From contig NZ_PDNW01000018.1 in NCBI RefSeq assembly GCF_002849655.1, positions 1-64,000 of the forward strand: 64,000 bases of DNA, written 5' to 3'. A program made the translations under genes and the position numbers. Shown here in pieces: positions 44,498-52,069 of this stretch (position 1 is its first letter; the number at the start of each line of letters is the position of its first letter). Origin of the DNA: Pollutimonas subterranea (GTDB lineage: Bacteria; Pseudomonadota; Gammaproteobacteria; Burkholderiales; Burkholderiaceae_B). The notes below the pieces were generated by a model that was not told the DNA's origin, did no database searches, and was given only the letters and a program-made list of their open reading frames with translations.

Positions 44498-45148
44498 CTA
44501 GTAGTGAACAGATGAGGCTTGGGTAGCCAATGCGCGTTCGATGAATCTAAGCGCCTCGGACGATGCATGGCTGCGGACCGTCAACACATAGGTGGTCAGA
44601 ACCTCAGCGTCACCGACGAACGGCCTGGCCACCACACCGGCTCCCCGTGCCGCGTCAATCCAGGAACGAGCGGCGAACCCGATTCCGTATCCCGCCGCCA
44701 CCAAAGTAGCCATGAAGGAAAAACTCTTGGCGTGAGCCTCGACTTGCGGCGTGATGGCAGCGGCGTCAAGTAAAGCCACAGCATGGCGATACATTGCCGC
44801 GCAGGCGTCGGGATGCCACATGATCATAGGATAGCCCGTCAGAACAGGCAGCGGGATGACTGGATAGGCCAGCAATGGCGAGCGCGCTGGCAGCGCGACC
44901 GCCAGTTCGTCATGCCAGAGCGGCTGCATCTTCAGGCCCTGTTCGGCCCCCGCATCAAGGGTAAATCCGAGTTCGTAGCGTCTGTCTTTCAGACCCGCGA
45001 TTTGCTCTGCCGGGGCAACCTCAGACAGTGCGACGGGCGTTTCAGGCTCCTCTATGCGCTGGCGAGCAAGAAGCGTTGCCAGCTGTGCGTGGGTCGCGCC
45101 GAACGATATGGCGATTCGCAAAGGTCGCCGATCAGCGTTGGAGGGCAT
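44498..45148 (-). CDS. Stand-alone LysR-type substrate-binding domain protein
   Basis: The protein has 216 residues with a good ribosome site (AAGGAGAACA) before the ATG. It corresponds to the effector domain of LysR regulators (RPLRIAISFGATHAQLATLL, MIMWHPDACAAMYRHAV, LVAAGYGIGFAARSW) but has no N-terminal helix-turn-helix. It aligns with the same part of the full LysR protein at 45825-46733. It may sequester effector or form mixed oligomers; it could also be a decayed gene, but the frame is intact. Confidence 0.8.
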   Translation of the reverse strand: MPSNADRRPLRIAISFGATHAQLATLLARQRIEEPETPVALSEVAPAEQIAGLKDRRYELGFTLDAGAEQGLKMQPLWHDELAVALPARSPLLAYPVIPLPVLTGYPMIMWHPDACAAMYRHAVALLDAAAITPQVEAHAKSFSFMATLVAAGYGIGFAARSWIDAARGAGVVARPFVGDAEVLTTYVLTVRSHASSEALRFIERALATQASSVHY

Positions 45149-45516
45149 CTTGTTCTCCTTGTTCGCAGAGGACTGTCGCTCTTCGTTAAAAGCCGGAATA
45201 GTGCCAAAGTTTTTGCTAAAGCTGAACTAGCCGGACGGCCACCTGGTTGACAGACCGAGGGGTATTGCATCAAGGCTCATGCCTCCAGCTACCGCTTATT
45301 GTTTTCTCCTCAAACCAAAAACCTGGTTCAACACTTCGTTTGCATCCTCTTCGCTCCATTTCCAAGTCCGGGATTTAACGGACGAGTCCGCGTTTAACGG
45401 CAACGGTCCAGGGATTAGCGGAAAACGACAACGTAACCCCAAAAGTAAGGCCTAAATCTTATCATGAGTTAAATTTAACGTGGTTTGATTTATGCCGCCA
45501 TACGAAGCTTCTGTAG
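45149..45516. other. Divergent promoter region, no gene seen
   Basis: This 368-base gap lies between the orphan LysR domain gene and an XRE gene. The part near 45370-45480 is AT-rich with two TTTAACGG copies. No clear operator or gene. Confidence 0.35.
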
Positions 45517-45819
45517 ATGCAGAAGCTTATTATTCAACGAGGCCGGCCCGCCGGCACCACCACCTATGAAGCAGGACCAGCCATTGCGTTTGGCATGGCC
45601 GTGCGAACGGCGAGAACAGAGCTGGGTACCGCTCAGGAGACACTCGCCAACCTAGCAGGCATCGAGCGTTCGCATATGGGGAAGATCGAGCGTGGCGAGC
45701 ATATGCCGAACCTAGCGATGATCCTGCGTATTGCCAGAGCACTGAACAGAAGCGCAAGTGAACTGATCGCGGCCACCGAGAAGAATCTCCAGGCGGCGGC
45801 CAACGCAACCGAGAAGTAA
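45517..45819 (+). CDS. XRE-family helix-turn-helix regulator
   Basis: The protein has 100 residues. A Cro/CI helix-turn-helix covers about residues 25-80 (GMAVRTARTELGTAQETLAN, LAGIERSHMGKIERGEHMPN). The short N-terminal arm QRGRPAGTTTYEAG is Gly/Arg-rich. The stop lies 5 bases from the stop of the convergent LysR gene. It is likely a local regulator of the element; the target is not known. Confidence 0.85.
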   Translation: MQKLIIQRGRPAGTTTYEAGPAIAFGMAVRTARTELGTAQETLANLAGIERSHMGKIERGEHMPNLAMILRIARALNRSASELIAATEKNLQAAANATEK

Positions 45820-45824
45820 TTCTG

Positions 45825-46733
45825 CTACGGCAATGGCATGCCGTCTACATCTCTTGGTTGTATTCGCTCGATAAAGCGACTCAGTGGTTCAGAAATTTCA
45901 GTCTGAGGATATAGCAGATAGGTCATCAACTTCGCTTCATCCTGTAACCCTTGCAACGCCCGAGCCGCTACATCCGGGTGTCTGTACATGCCGATCTCGG
46001 TAGCGGTGACAAAGCACAGACCATAGCCCGCAGCCACCAGCGTCAAGGCAATGCTCAGGGAACTAGCGTGTCCGCTCACGACAGGTTCTACATTCACCGC
46101 ACGCAACAATTTGGCGATCTGCTGCAGGTAGCCTTCGCACTCATGAGGATGGCACATCACCAACGGGTAGCGCAGCAATTCTTCCAGAGGGATCTGTGCG
46201 TGCACCAGCAAGGGATGGCGTGCAGCCATGGCCACCACCAGCGGATCACTCCAGACAGCACGAGCAACGATATCGTTTCCCGCTTCGGAGGAGCGAGCAA
46301 AGCCGGCGTCAAACGCGCCTTTCCGTAGCCCCCGCAACTGCTCGGCCAGTGGCACGTCGAACAAGCGGATCTCCACTTCAGGATCTTCCTCCCGGCAGCG
46401 CGCCAGCAGCGCTGCTAGTCGAGGTTCGGCGGCTCCATCAGAGACGGCGATACGCAGCGTACCGCGATAGCCCGATGCTGCCGCCTTAGCGCTCGCCGTA
46501 GCCTGATCGAGACTTGTAAATACCCGACGCACGTCCTGCAGAAAGACTTCACCTGCGGGGGTCAGGTGCGTGCCACGTCGGTTGCGCTTAAACAGCACCA
46601 CACCCAATTCGTCCTCCATATCCTTGATGGTACGCGACAGCGGCGACTGCTCGATGTGCAGCCGCTCGGCGGCACGGGTGAAGTGCAGCTCCTCAGCCAA
46701 GACGATGAAGCAACGTAGATGGCGTAGTTCCAT
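45825..46733 (-). CDS. LysR-family transcriptional regulator
   Basis: The protein has 302 residues, full LysR length. The N-terminal winged helix is standard (MELRHLRCFIVLAEELHFTR, AAERLHIEQSPLSRTIKDME). The effector domain spans about 90-295. It resembles BenM/CatM-like regulators in general form, without enough to name an effector. The orphan LysR domain gene nearby is a paralogue of its C-terminal part. An MFS fragment lies just upstream on the same strand. Confidence 0.92.
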   Translation of the reverse strand: MELRHLRCFIVLAEELHFTRAAERLHIEQSPLSRTIKDMEDELGVVLFKRNRRGTHLTPAGEVFLQDVRRVFTSLDQATASAKAAASGYRGTLRIAVSDGAAEPRLAALLARCREEDPEVEIRLFDVPLAEQLRGLRKGAFDAGFARSSEAGNDIVARAVWSDPLVVAMAARHPLLVHAQIPLEELLRYPLVMCHPHECEGYLQQIAKLLRAVNVEPVVSGHASSLSIALTLVAAGYGLCFVTATEIGMYRHPDVAARALQGLQDEAKLMTYLLYPQTEISEPLSRFIERIQPRDVDGMPLP

Positions 46734-46763
46734 GCTAAATCGCCTTCGTCTGCCGACCTTGCC

Positions 46764-47066
46764 TCATGAGTTGATGTAACGCAACGTCACCACCACGACG
46801 CCGATCATGCACCCAACGATCAGCAACACGCCTATCCTCAACCCAATCAGCGCATGCCTCGCACCTCTGAGCAGCGATCCTAACTTTACAATACCTACGA
46901 ACACCCCATTCAGTCGAGCGGTGTTGTAGATCCCGGAGGCCAATCTTGCATAGGCCGGATCGATCGTAGTGGTCACCACAACATTCAAGGTAGGCCAATA
47001 AATACTGGGTCCCGCCAATGTCGCCAACAAATTTCTTAAAAACTGTCCGATGCAAAATGGCCTCAT
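46764..47066 (-). pseudogene. C-terminal fragment of an MFS drug/solute transporter
   Basis: About 100 residues resemble the last membrane helices of DHA2-type MFS proteins (TTTIDPAYARLASGIYNTAR, followed by GSLLRGARHALIGLRIGVLLI and a final helix). A whole protein would have 400-500 residues, so only the tail remains. It lies between the LysR gene and copper island 2. The rest of 46734-47286 shows no gene. Confidence 0.6.
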
Positions 47067-47286
47067 CGTTGTACCGCAAGGTGATTAAAGGATGATACAA
47101 ATGTCCACCAATGACTTAAATGGCACAACGCAGCACCATAAGATGTAAAGAACTCCAATACTGGTCAGCTATGGTCAAATCCGACGGAGTTGGACAAGTG
47201 CCATGAAACGCGCCACATCGAAAAACCGAGGAACGCCATAAAACACGATGGTAGTTTGATGGCGTTACTGCGGTTTAATCGCGGCC

Positions 47287-48699
47287 TTATTCAGAATGCA
47301 TCTGGGTGGGCAGTGTCATTTCGAATATGATTAGATTTGCCGCTGATGTGGCACTGATCGATCCGCCATGCGCTTCAACGATGGATTTAACAATCGCCAA
47401 TCCAAGCCCAGCACCCTCGCCACTACGCTGCCTCGAAGCGTCTGGCCGATAGAACCGATCAAAAAGATGTGGCAGATGCTCGGGCGATATGGCGGCTGCT
47501 GGATTCTCTACACTAAGCACGGCCTTGTTAGGAGCCGAACTTACCGACACCGTTACCACCCCTGCTTTAGGCGTATTACGAATGGCGTTGGACAATAAAT
47601 TGCTTAAGGCACGACGAATCATAAGACGGTCGCCCTGCACACCAACGTCTGCCCCTACCAATGTGAGCGTCACCATGCGCTCCTCAGCCCAAGCCTCGAA
47701 ATAATCAAACAGACTACGTACTTCAGCAGCCAAATCGACGATAACCAGCTCGGGCTTAAGTAATTTATTATCCGCTTGGGCCAGAAACAGCATGTCGCCC
47801 ACCATTTTTGCCATACGTTCGTACTCTTCCAGATTCGAATACAGAATTTCGCGATACTGCTCAACACTACGTGCTTGGGAAAGGGCAACTTCCGTTTGTG
47901 TCTTCAAATTGGTGATCGGGGTACGCAGTTCATGGGCGATATCGGCCGAAAAATTGGAGAGCCGCCGAAAGACCCCTTCAATTCGCTCGAGCATGTCGTT
48001 GAACGATATCGCTAACTCGGTCAATTCGACAGGCACTGTCTCAGGGGCTAGCCGGATATGCAATTGGTCAGATTTAATGCGTCTAATTTCCCGGCTAATG
48101 CGTCGGATTGGCGCATGGCCTTGATAGACAGCAAGCCATGTTGCCAAAATCGCAATCAAGCAAGCAGCCACGGTAATAATTCTCAAGTAGCTGCGGAAGC
48201 TTTCAAGATAGTGCAAATGGAAATTGATGCCAGTCGCAACCGCTATGGTTAAGGGCTTTCCGTCTGGAAAGCCTTTTTGCATGAGTTGCACAACAGCACC
48301 TCTGTAGGTTTGCCCCTTATCTCGCCAGATTTTTACCGAGTCAAGATCTATCGTGTCCGTAATTGGAGCCAATCGTGCAAAACCATCAAGATTCGAATTA
48401 GGCGTAGCGTAAATCACATTTCCGGTAAGGTCCGATATGCGAAATTGCGCATTATGATGACCTGATATCGCCGCGGCCAGGCGTTGCCTCAGCGCATTTG
48501 ATTCTTGACTGGCTGGTGGTCCGGAAAGTGACTTCGCCAGAGATTGAACAACAGCATTAAGTTCATCAACATCCTGCTGAACAAAGTGGCTATTAATGGA
48601 TCGTTCGACCATCCATCCAAACGTAAGGAGCACCACTGTCATAACCGCGCCAATTGAGACAGTCAGGCGCAGGGCCAGAGACACAGGACGACGTGCCAT
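47287..48699 (-). CDS. copS: CopS/CusS-family copper sensor histidine kinase (island 2)
   Basis: The protein has 470 residues, colinear with the island 1 CopS. It has two membrane segments, a periplasmic sensor domain that is the least conserved part, HAMP, H256 in IAHELRTPITN, and N/G boxes (NLLSNAIRNTP, GEGAGLGLAI). The different periplasmic domain could change copper affinity. It starts 3 bases after copR, as in island 1, with both genes inverted. Confidence 0.95.
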   Translation of the reverse strand: MARRPVSLALRLTVSIGAVMTVVLLTFGWMVERSINSHFVQQDVDELNAVVQSLAKSLSGPPASQESNALRQRLAAAISGHHNAQFRISDLTGNVIYATPNSNLDGFARLAPITDTIDLDSVKIWRDKGQTYRGAVVQLMQKGFPDGKPLTIAVATGINFHLHYLESFRSYLRIITVAACLIAILATWLAVYQGHAPIRRISREIRRIKSDQLHIRLAPETVPVELTELAISFNDMLERIEGVFRRLSNFSADIAHELRTPITNLKTQTEVALSQARSVEQYREILYSNLEEYERMAKMVGDMLFLAQADNKLLKPELVIVDLAAEVRSLFDYFEAWAEERMVTLTLVGADVGVQGDRLMIRRALSNLLSNAIRNTPKAGVVTVSVSSAPNKAVLSVENPAAAISPEHLPHLFDRFYRPDASRQRSGEGAGLGLAIVKSIVEAHGGSISATSAANLIIFEMTLPTQMHSE

Positions 48700-48702
48700 C
48701 GT

Positions 48703-49386
48703 TCAGCTCGCGCTGCTAACATCAAGCATGTAACCCATACCGCGAACGGTATGGATTAGCTTGGGCTCAAAGGCGTCGTCGATCTTGGCGCGCAGGCGCC
48801 GAATCGCGACGTCAATGACGTTGGTATCGCTGTCAAAATTCATGTCCCACACCTGGGAAGCAATCAGGGAACGTGGCAACACCTCGCCTTGGCGGCGCAC
48901 CAACAGTTCGAGCAACGCGAACTCTTTGTTGGTTAGATTAATACGTACCTCTTGTCGCGTTGCTCGCCGACGAGGGATGTCCAGCACGAGGTCGGCCACT
49001 TGCAATTGATCATTAAAGATTGACGTGGTTCCTCGGCGCAGTAAGGTACGTACCCGCGCGAGCAGTTCCGAGAAAGCAAAAGGTTTAATCAAATAATCGT
49101 CGGCGCCCAGTTCCAAGCCCTTGACTCGATCCTCCACGCTATCTCGCGCCGTCAAGAACAATACTGGTGTAGTCGATTTTGCTTCACGCAAGGCTTGAAG
49201 AATACGCCAACCGTCAACATCCGGCAGCATGACATCCAGGATGATCAAATCATAGTCTTCAGTCAGCGCAAGGTGATGCCCGTCCAGACCCGTACGAGCC
49301 AGATCGACCACAAAACCAGACTCCATCAAGCCCTGGCGCACATACTCGCCGGTTTTTATCTCATCTTCAACGACGAGTAGTTTCAT
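48703..49386 (-). CDS. copR: CopR/CusR-family response regulator (island 2)
   Basis: The protein has 227 residues from [16 protein letters not shown]; a start five codons upstream is possible. Receiver and OmpR-type DNA-binding domains are almost the same as in island 1 CopR, including D51 and [15 protein letters not shown], so both regulators should recognise the same boxes. A cop box lies 123 bases upstream (49509-49524). Confidence 0.95.
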   Translation of the reverse strand: MKLLVVEDEIKTGEYVRQGLMESGFVVDLARTGLDGHHLALTEDYDLIILDVMLPDVDGWRILQALREAKSTTPVLFLTARDSVEDRVKGLELGADDYLIKPFAFSELLARVRTLLRRGTTSIFNDQLQVADLVLDIPRRRATRQEVRINLTNKEFALLELLVRRQGEVLPRSLIASQVWDMNFDSDTNVIDVAIRRLRAKIDDAFEPKLIHTVRGMGYMLDVSSAS

Positions 49387-49508
49387 AGGTCGCTCCTGCA
49401 AATTCCTTCTGTTTTACGCCTGAATCAAGGGCGGCGCTCTGACCTAGTATCGTCTGAGCTCATAGCAAGACTCTACCCACCCCAAGCTGACAGCACGATG
49501 ACTGGTGA

Positions 49509-49524
49509 ATTACAAAATTGTAAT
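49509..49524. promoter_or_regulatory. Cop box upstream of island 2 copR
   Basis: ATTACAAAATTGTAAT is a perfect 16-base palindrome. It is placed upstream of copR like the site at 30168 in island 1. Confidence 0.8.
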
Positions 49525-49554
49525 CCGCCGGTTCCAAACAAGTTTTTCTTGAAC

Positions 49555-49618
49555 GCGGCAGCGCGGCAGCGCGGCAGCGCGGCAGCGCGGCAGCGCGGCA
49601 GCGCGGCAGCGCGGCAGT
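49555..49618. repeat. Octamer tandem repeat GCGGCAGC x 8
   Basis: Seven exact GCGGCAGC units and an eighth ending in T, 64 bases in all, lie between the cop box and the csp ghost. No coding frame uses it. It is a probable slippage-prone variable-number repeat. Confidence 0.95.
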
Positions 49619-49677
49619 GAATTTTCTCAAGCGTTTGTGCAGGGATGTGCGAACTTTCCGTTCAAGAATGTAGTCAG

Positions 49678-49743
49678 CATCAGATAAAGCATTATCAGCA
49701 TCGCGCCGAAGCGTGTCGAAAATGCATAGAAGTGTTTGAGTAA
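49678..49743 (+). pseudogene. C-terminal ghost of a Csp-like copper storage protein gene
   Basis: It translates to HQIKHYQHRAEACRKCIEVF, then Glu and stop. It matches the final part of the intact protein at 29671-30006 (HQMDHCQRCAEACRKCAEEC) with two cysteines lost. Its position between copR and copZ is exactly that of the intact csp gene in island 1, in the corresponding inverted orientation. Confidence 0.7.
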
Positions 49744-49846
49744 ATGACTCAATGAGCGCTGATTGAAAACGACCTGCCGCCCTTAAGCGAAAAGGTCGAA
49801 GTGAACGGGAAAAATTAGGGCCAGTCCGTTTAATGTGTCTGACCCA

Positions 49847-50047
49847 TTAAGCCTTGAGCACCGGCGTATACCCAACTTCTCGAATGGCGCGTTCGATGAC
49901 ATCCAGATTGGTTGCCCCATCGACGCGGACCAAATGTTGGGGAAGATCAATGTGAACGGATGCCGTCGGGACGGTTTCCTTAATGGCACGAGCGATCGTA
50001 TGCACGCAATGGCCACACGTCATATCCTTCACTTCAAATTCAATCAC
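49847..50047 (-). CDS. copZ: CopZ-like copper chaperone (island 2)
   Basis: The protein has 66 residues with one HMA domain and MTCGHCVHT. Length and motif position equal the island 1 copy, while the rest has diverged strongly (MIEFEVKDMTCGHC; IDLPQHLVRVDG). It is expressed from a CueR-type promoter just upstream on the minus strand. Its likely partner is a P-type ATPase; the island 2 ATPase gene is truncated. Confidence 0.93.
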   Translation of the reverse strand: MIEFEVKDMTCGHCVHTIARAIKETVPTASVHIDLPQHLVRVDGATNLDVIERAIREVGYTPVLKA

Positions 50048-50077
50048 TGCACTCTCCTAAAGTAATACTACAAGGAC

Positions 50078-50108
50078 ACTCTAAACCTTCCTACGGTGGC
50101 AATGTCAA
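50078..50108 (-). promoter_or_regulatory. MerR/CueR-type promoter of island 2 copZ
   Basis: On the minus strand TTGACA (50108-50103) and TAGAGT (50083-50078) are 19 bases apart with a dyad TTGCC...GGAAGG in the spacer. The first 12 bases TTGACATTGCCA are identical to the island 1 copZ promoter. The gap 50048-50368 holds this promoter and a cop-box-like site and no gene. Confidence 0.7.
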
Positions 50109-50243
50109 GCTAGCCCTCAGCTATATTTACCCGTTATTACTAAATCATTGTCCGAGTTTTCCCAGGCAATCAAGATGACACCACCTCTGTTTCTGCGTCA
50201 GTAATGAAAAATTTCATCATCACGATCCAAGCAGTGACCCAAC

Positions 50244-50259
50244 ATGACAAACATGTAAT
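50244..50259. promoter_or_regulatory. Cop-box-like site upstream of DUF2933 gene
   Basis: ATGACAAACATGTAAT matches the cop pattern except for one base in the left half-site, as at 21220. It lies 110 bases upstream of the DUF2933 gene and would drive the plus-strand operon of island 2. Confidence 0.5.
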
Positions 50260-50368
50260 TAAGGCGTAATCGGACTGACAGCCTTAGTTCGCTACAGTGC
50301 ATTGAGTACTGCTCGTTTATCACTGTCGGGTAGATCTGAAGCAACCTGCCGATTTGAAGGAAACGATG

Positions 50369-50629
50369 ATGAAATGTGATATGAAAACCATGATGAAGAC
50401 GGCTTTTGGCCTAGCCGTCGTCGTCGCCGTGGCGTACGCGACTTTACCCGCCGCCCGTGGATGGATTACCGCTAGCGCCCCATTTTTATTCTTCTTGATT
50501 TGTCCCTTGATGATGTTTTTCATGATGAAAGGCATGCAGTCCTGCCACAAAGAGCAAAAGGTCGAAAACAACCAAGCCGATACCCCTTCCTCTAAACCAT
50601 TGCTCGGCAACGCACCGCTCAAGGATTAG
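50369..50629 (+). CDS. DUF2933 small membrane protein (island 2)
   Basis: The protein has 86 residues from MKCDMKTMMKTAFG (an ATG one codon earlier is equally possible; AAGGA precedes). It has the same two hydrophobic segments as the island 1 protein, with FLFFLICPLMMFFMMKGMQS conserved and a divergent charged tail. Function is unknown. Confidence 0.85.
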   Translation: MKCDMKTMMKTAFGLAVVVAVAYATLPAARGWITASAPFLFFLICPLMMFFMMKGMQSCHKEQKVENNQADTPSSKPLLGNAPLKD

Positions 50630-50709
50630 TTAGTCCGTAGCGCTCCCCCTACTCTACGCATGACGGATTCATGATGGGGGAAACAACCTGGATTAACGGA
50701 CACCACGTA

Positions 50710-51681
50710 ATGAATGCAAAAACGATTTTCACCGGGATGGCGGCGACAGCCCTGACCACGCTATTGACGTTCAACGGACTTGGCGTTGCAACCGCAAGTG
50801 CCGAGCCATCCGTAGCCGATACACAAGGGATGACGACTTTGGCAAAGGCAGCGCCGATTGAGCTCACCCACGTGCACGGGCTTGCCTATAGCGCAGACGG
50901 TAAACAGTTGCTTATCCCAAGCCATCATGGCATCGCAGCGTATGCCGATGGGCAATGGTCAAAGATGGCCGGGCCTGAGCATGATTACATGGGATTTGCC
51001 ACCACCCGCGAGGCGTTTTACAGCAGCGGTCATCCCGCAGCAGGCTCGAACCTAATTAATCCGTTCGGTCTCATCAAAAGTACGGATGCAGGAAAAACCT
51101 GGCGGCAGTTGGGGCTGGAAGGAGAGTCCGATTTTCATACCTTGGCCACAAGCCATGAAACCAATGCGGTTTATGTCCTGAATTATGGGCCTAATACCCG
51201 GATGCCCCAAGCTGGCCTGTATATGACTCAAACAGACGGCCTGGCGTGGACGCGAGCAGCAGCTAACGGCCTGAAGGCCAAAGTTAACAGCTTGGCGGTG
51301 CACCCGCGCGATGCCAACGTCGTTGCCGTGGGCGCTGCCGACGGGTTGTACTTGTCTCGTGACGCGGGCAACCATTTTGAGCCATTGGTTCAGAGCATGC
51401 AGGTACTCGCGCAGTGGTTCGATCTGGATGGTGAGCACCTTTGGATTAGCAGTTACGCGAATTCTCCCGTGCTGAGTCGCATAGGCCTGAAGGACGGCGG
51501 AGCTATTGAAAAAATCAAGCTTCCTACACTGGACGAAGACGCGGTGGCCTTTATTGCTCAAAACCCTACCCGCCACGAAGAATTTGCTATTGCGACCTTC
51601 AAACGTAGTGCCTATATCACTCAAGATCGTGGTGCGACCTGGCTACAGATTGCTAAGGGTGGCTCGACGCTCGATAAGTAA
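50710..51681 (+). CDS. Exported BNR/sialidase-like repeat protein (F510_1955 type)
   Basis: The protein has 323 residues. A signal peptide (about residues 1-32) is followed by a beta-propeller-like domain with Asp-box-type turns (STDAGKTWRQL, SRDAGNHFEPL, TQDRGATWLQI) and an early His motif THVHGLAY. Proteins of this kind recur in metal islands but their function is unknown; glycosidase activity should not be assumed. It is present only in island 2, between the DUF2933 and 37-aa genes. Confidence 0.8.
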   Translation: MNAKTIFTGMAATALTTLLTFNGLGVATASAEPSVADTQGMTTLAKAAPIELTHVHGLAYSADGKQLLIPSHHGIAAYADGQWSKMAGPEHDYMGFATTREAFYSSGHPAAGSNLINPFGLIKSTDAGKTWRQLGLEGESDFHTLATSHETNAVYVLNYGPNTRMPQAGLYMTQTDGLAWTRAAANGLKAKVNSLAVHPRDANVVAVGAADGLYLSRDAGNHFEPLVQSMQVLAQWFDLDGEHLWISSYANSPVLSRIGLKDGGAIEKIKLPTLDEDAVAFIAQNPTRHEEFAIATFKRSAYITQDRGATWLQIAKGGSTLDK

Positions 51682-51738
51682 TCTCGTGGCATCGTATCGT
51701 TTGGCATCCACATAACGTAAAGCAATTTGGGTAATTTC

Positions 51739-51852
51739 ATGAGTAATAAGCTGATAAAAATCATCGTTATCGCGCTGGCGGCGATTGGGCTCATAGCCGT
51801 TTTCGCTCTCGTCGGTATGGGAGCCATGATGTATTGGATGATGGGTACTTAA
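51739..51852 (+). CDS. 37-residue single-span membrane protein (island 2)
   Basis: It translates to MSNKLIKIIVIALAAIGLIA, continuing to MGAMMYWMMGT. Length, helix and the Met-rich C-terminus equal those of the island 1 peptide at 28654-28767. It lies upstream of copA in both islands. It is too short for most gene finders. Function is unknown. Confidence 0.72.
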   Translation: MSNKLIKIIVIALAAIGLIAVFALVGMGAMMYWMMGT

Positions 51853-51933
51853 TATGAACGTGACACGGTTAAGTTCCGCCCTCCCGCAGGCATCGGATCC
51901 ACCCGTACAACCTAATGTGAAGAATACCCTTGC

Positions 51934-51949
51934 ATTACAAAAATGTAAT
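51934..51949. promoter_or_regulatory. Cop box upstream of island 2 copA
   Basis: ATTACAAAAATGTAAT has exact half-sites ATTACA and TGTAAT. It lies 121 bases upstream of copA, almost the same distance as in island 1 (119 bases). Confidence 0.78.
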
Positions 51950-52069
51950 GCCAGCGTCATTGGGCCGACATGAGCGTTTCGTTAAAGTGCTAGTCATTAA
52001 TTTAATTTGAAGCTTTGATCATCGAAGGATGATTGAAATCTACCTCTTTCGACTCTGGGATACGCTCAC

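Noticed and set aside
49555..49618. Possible CRISPR array
   Set aside because: The units are 8 bases, contiguous and without spacers, and no cas genes are present.
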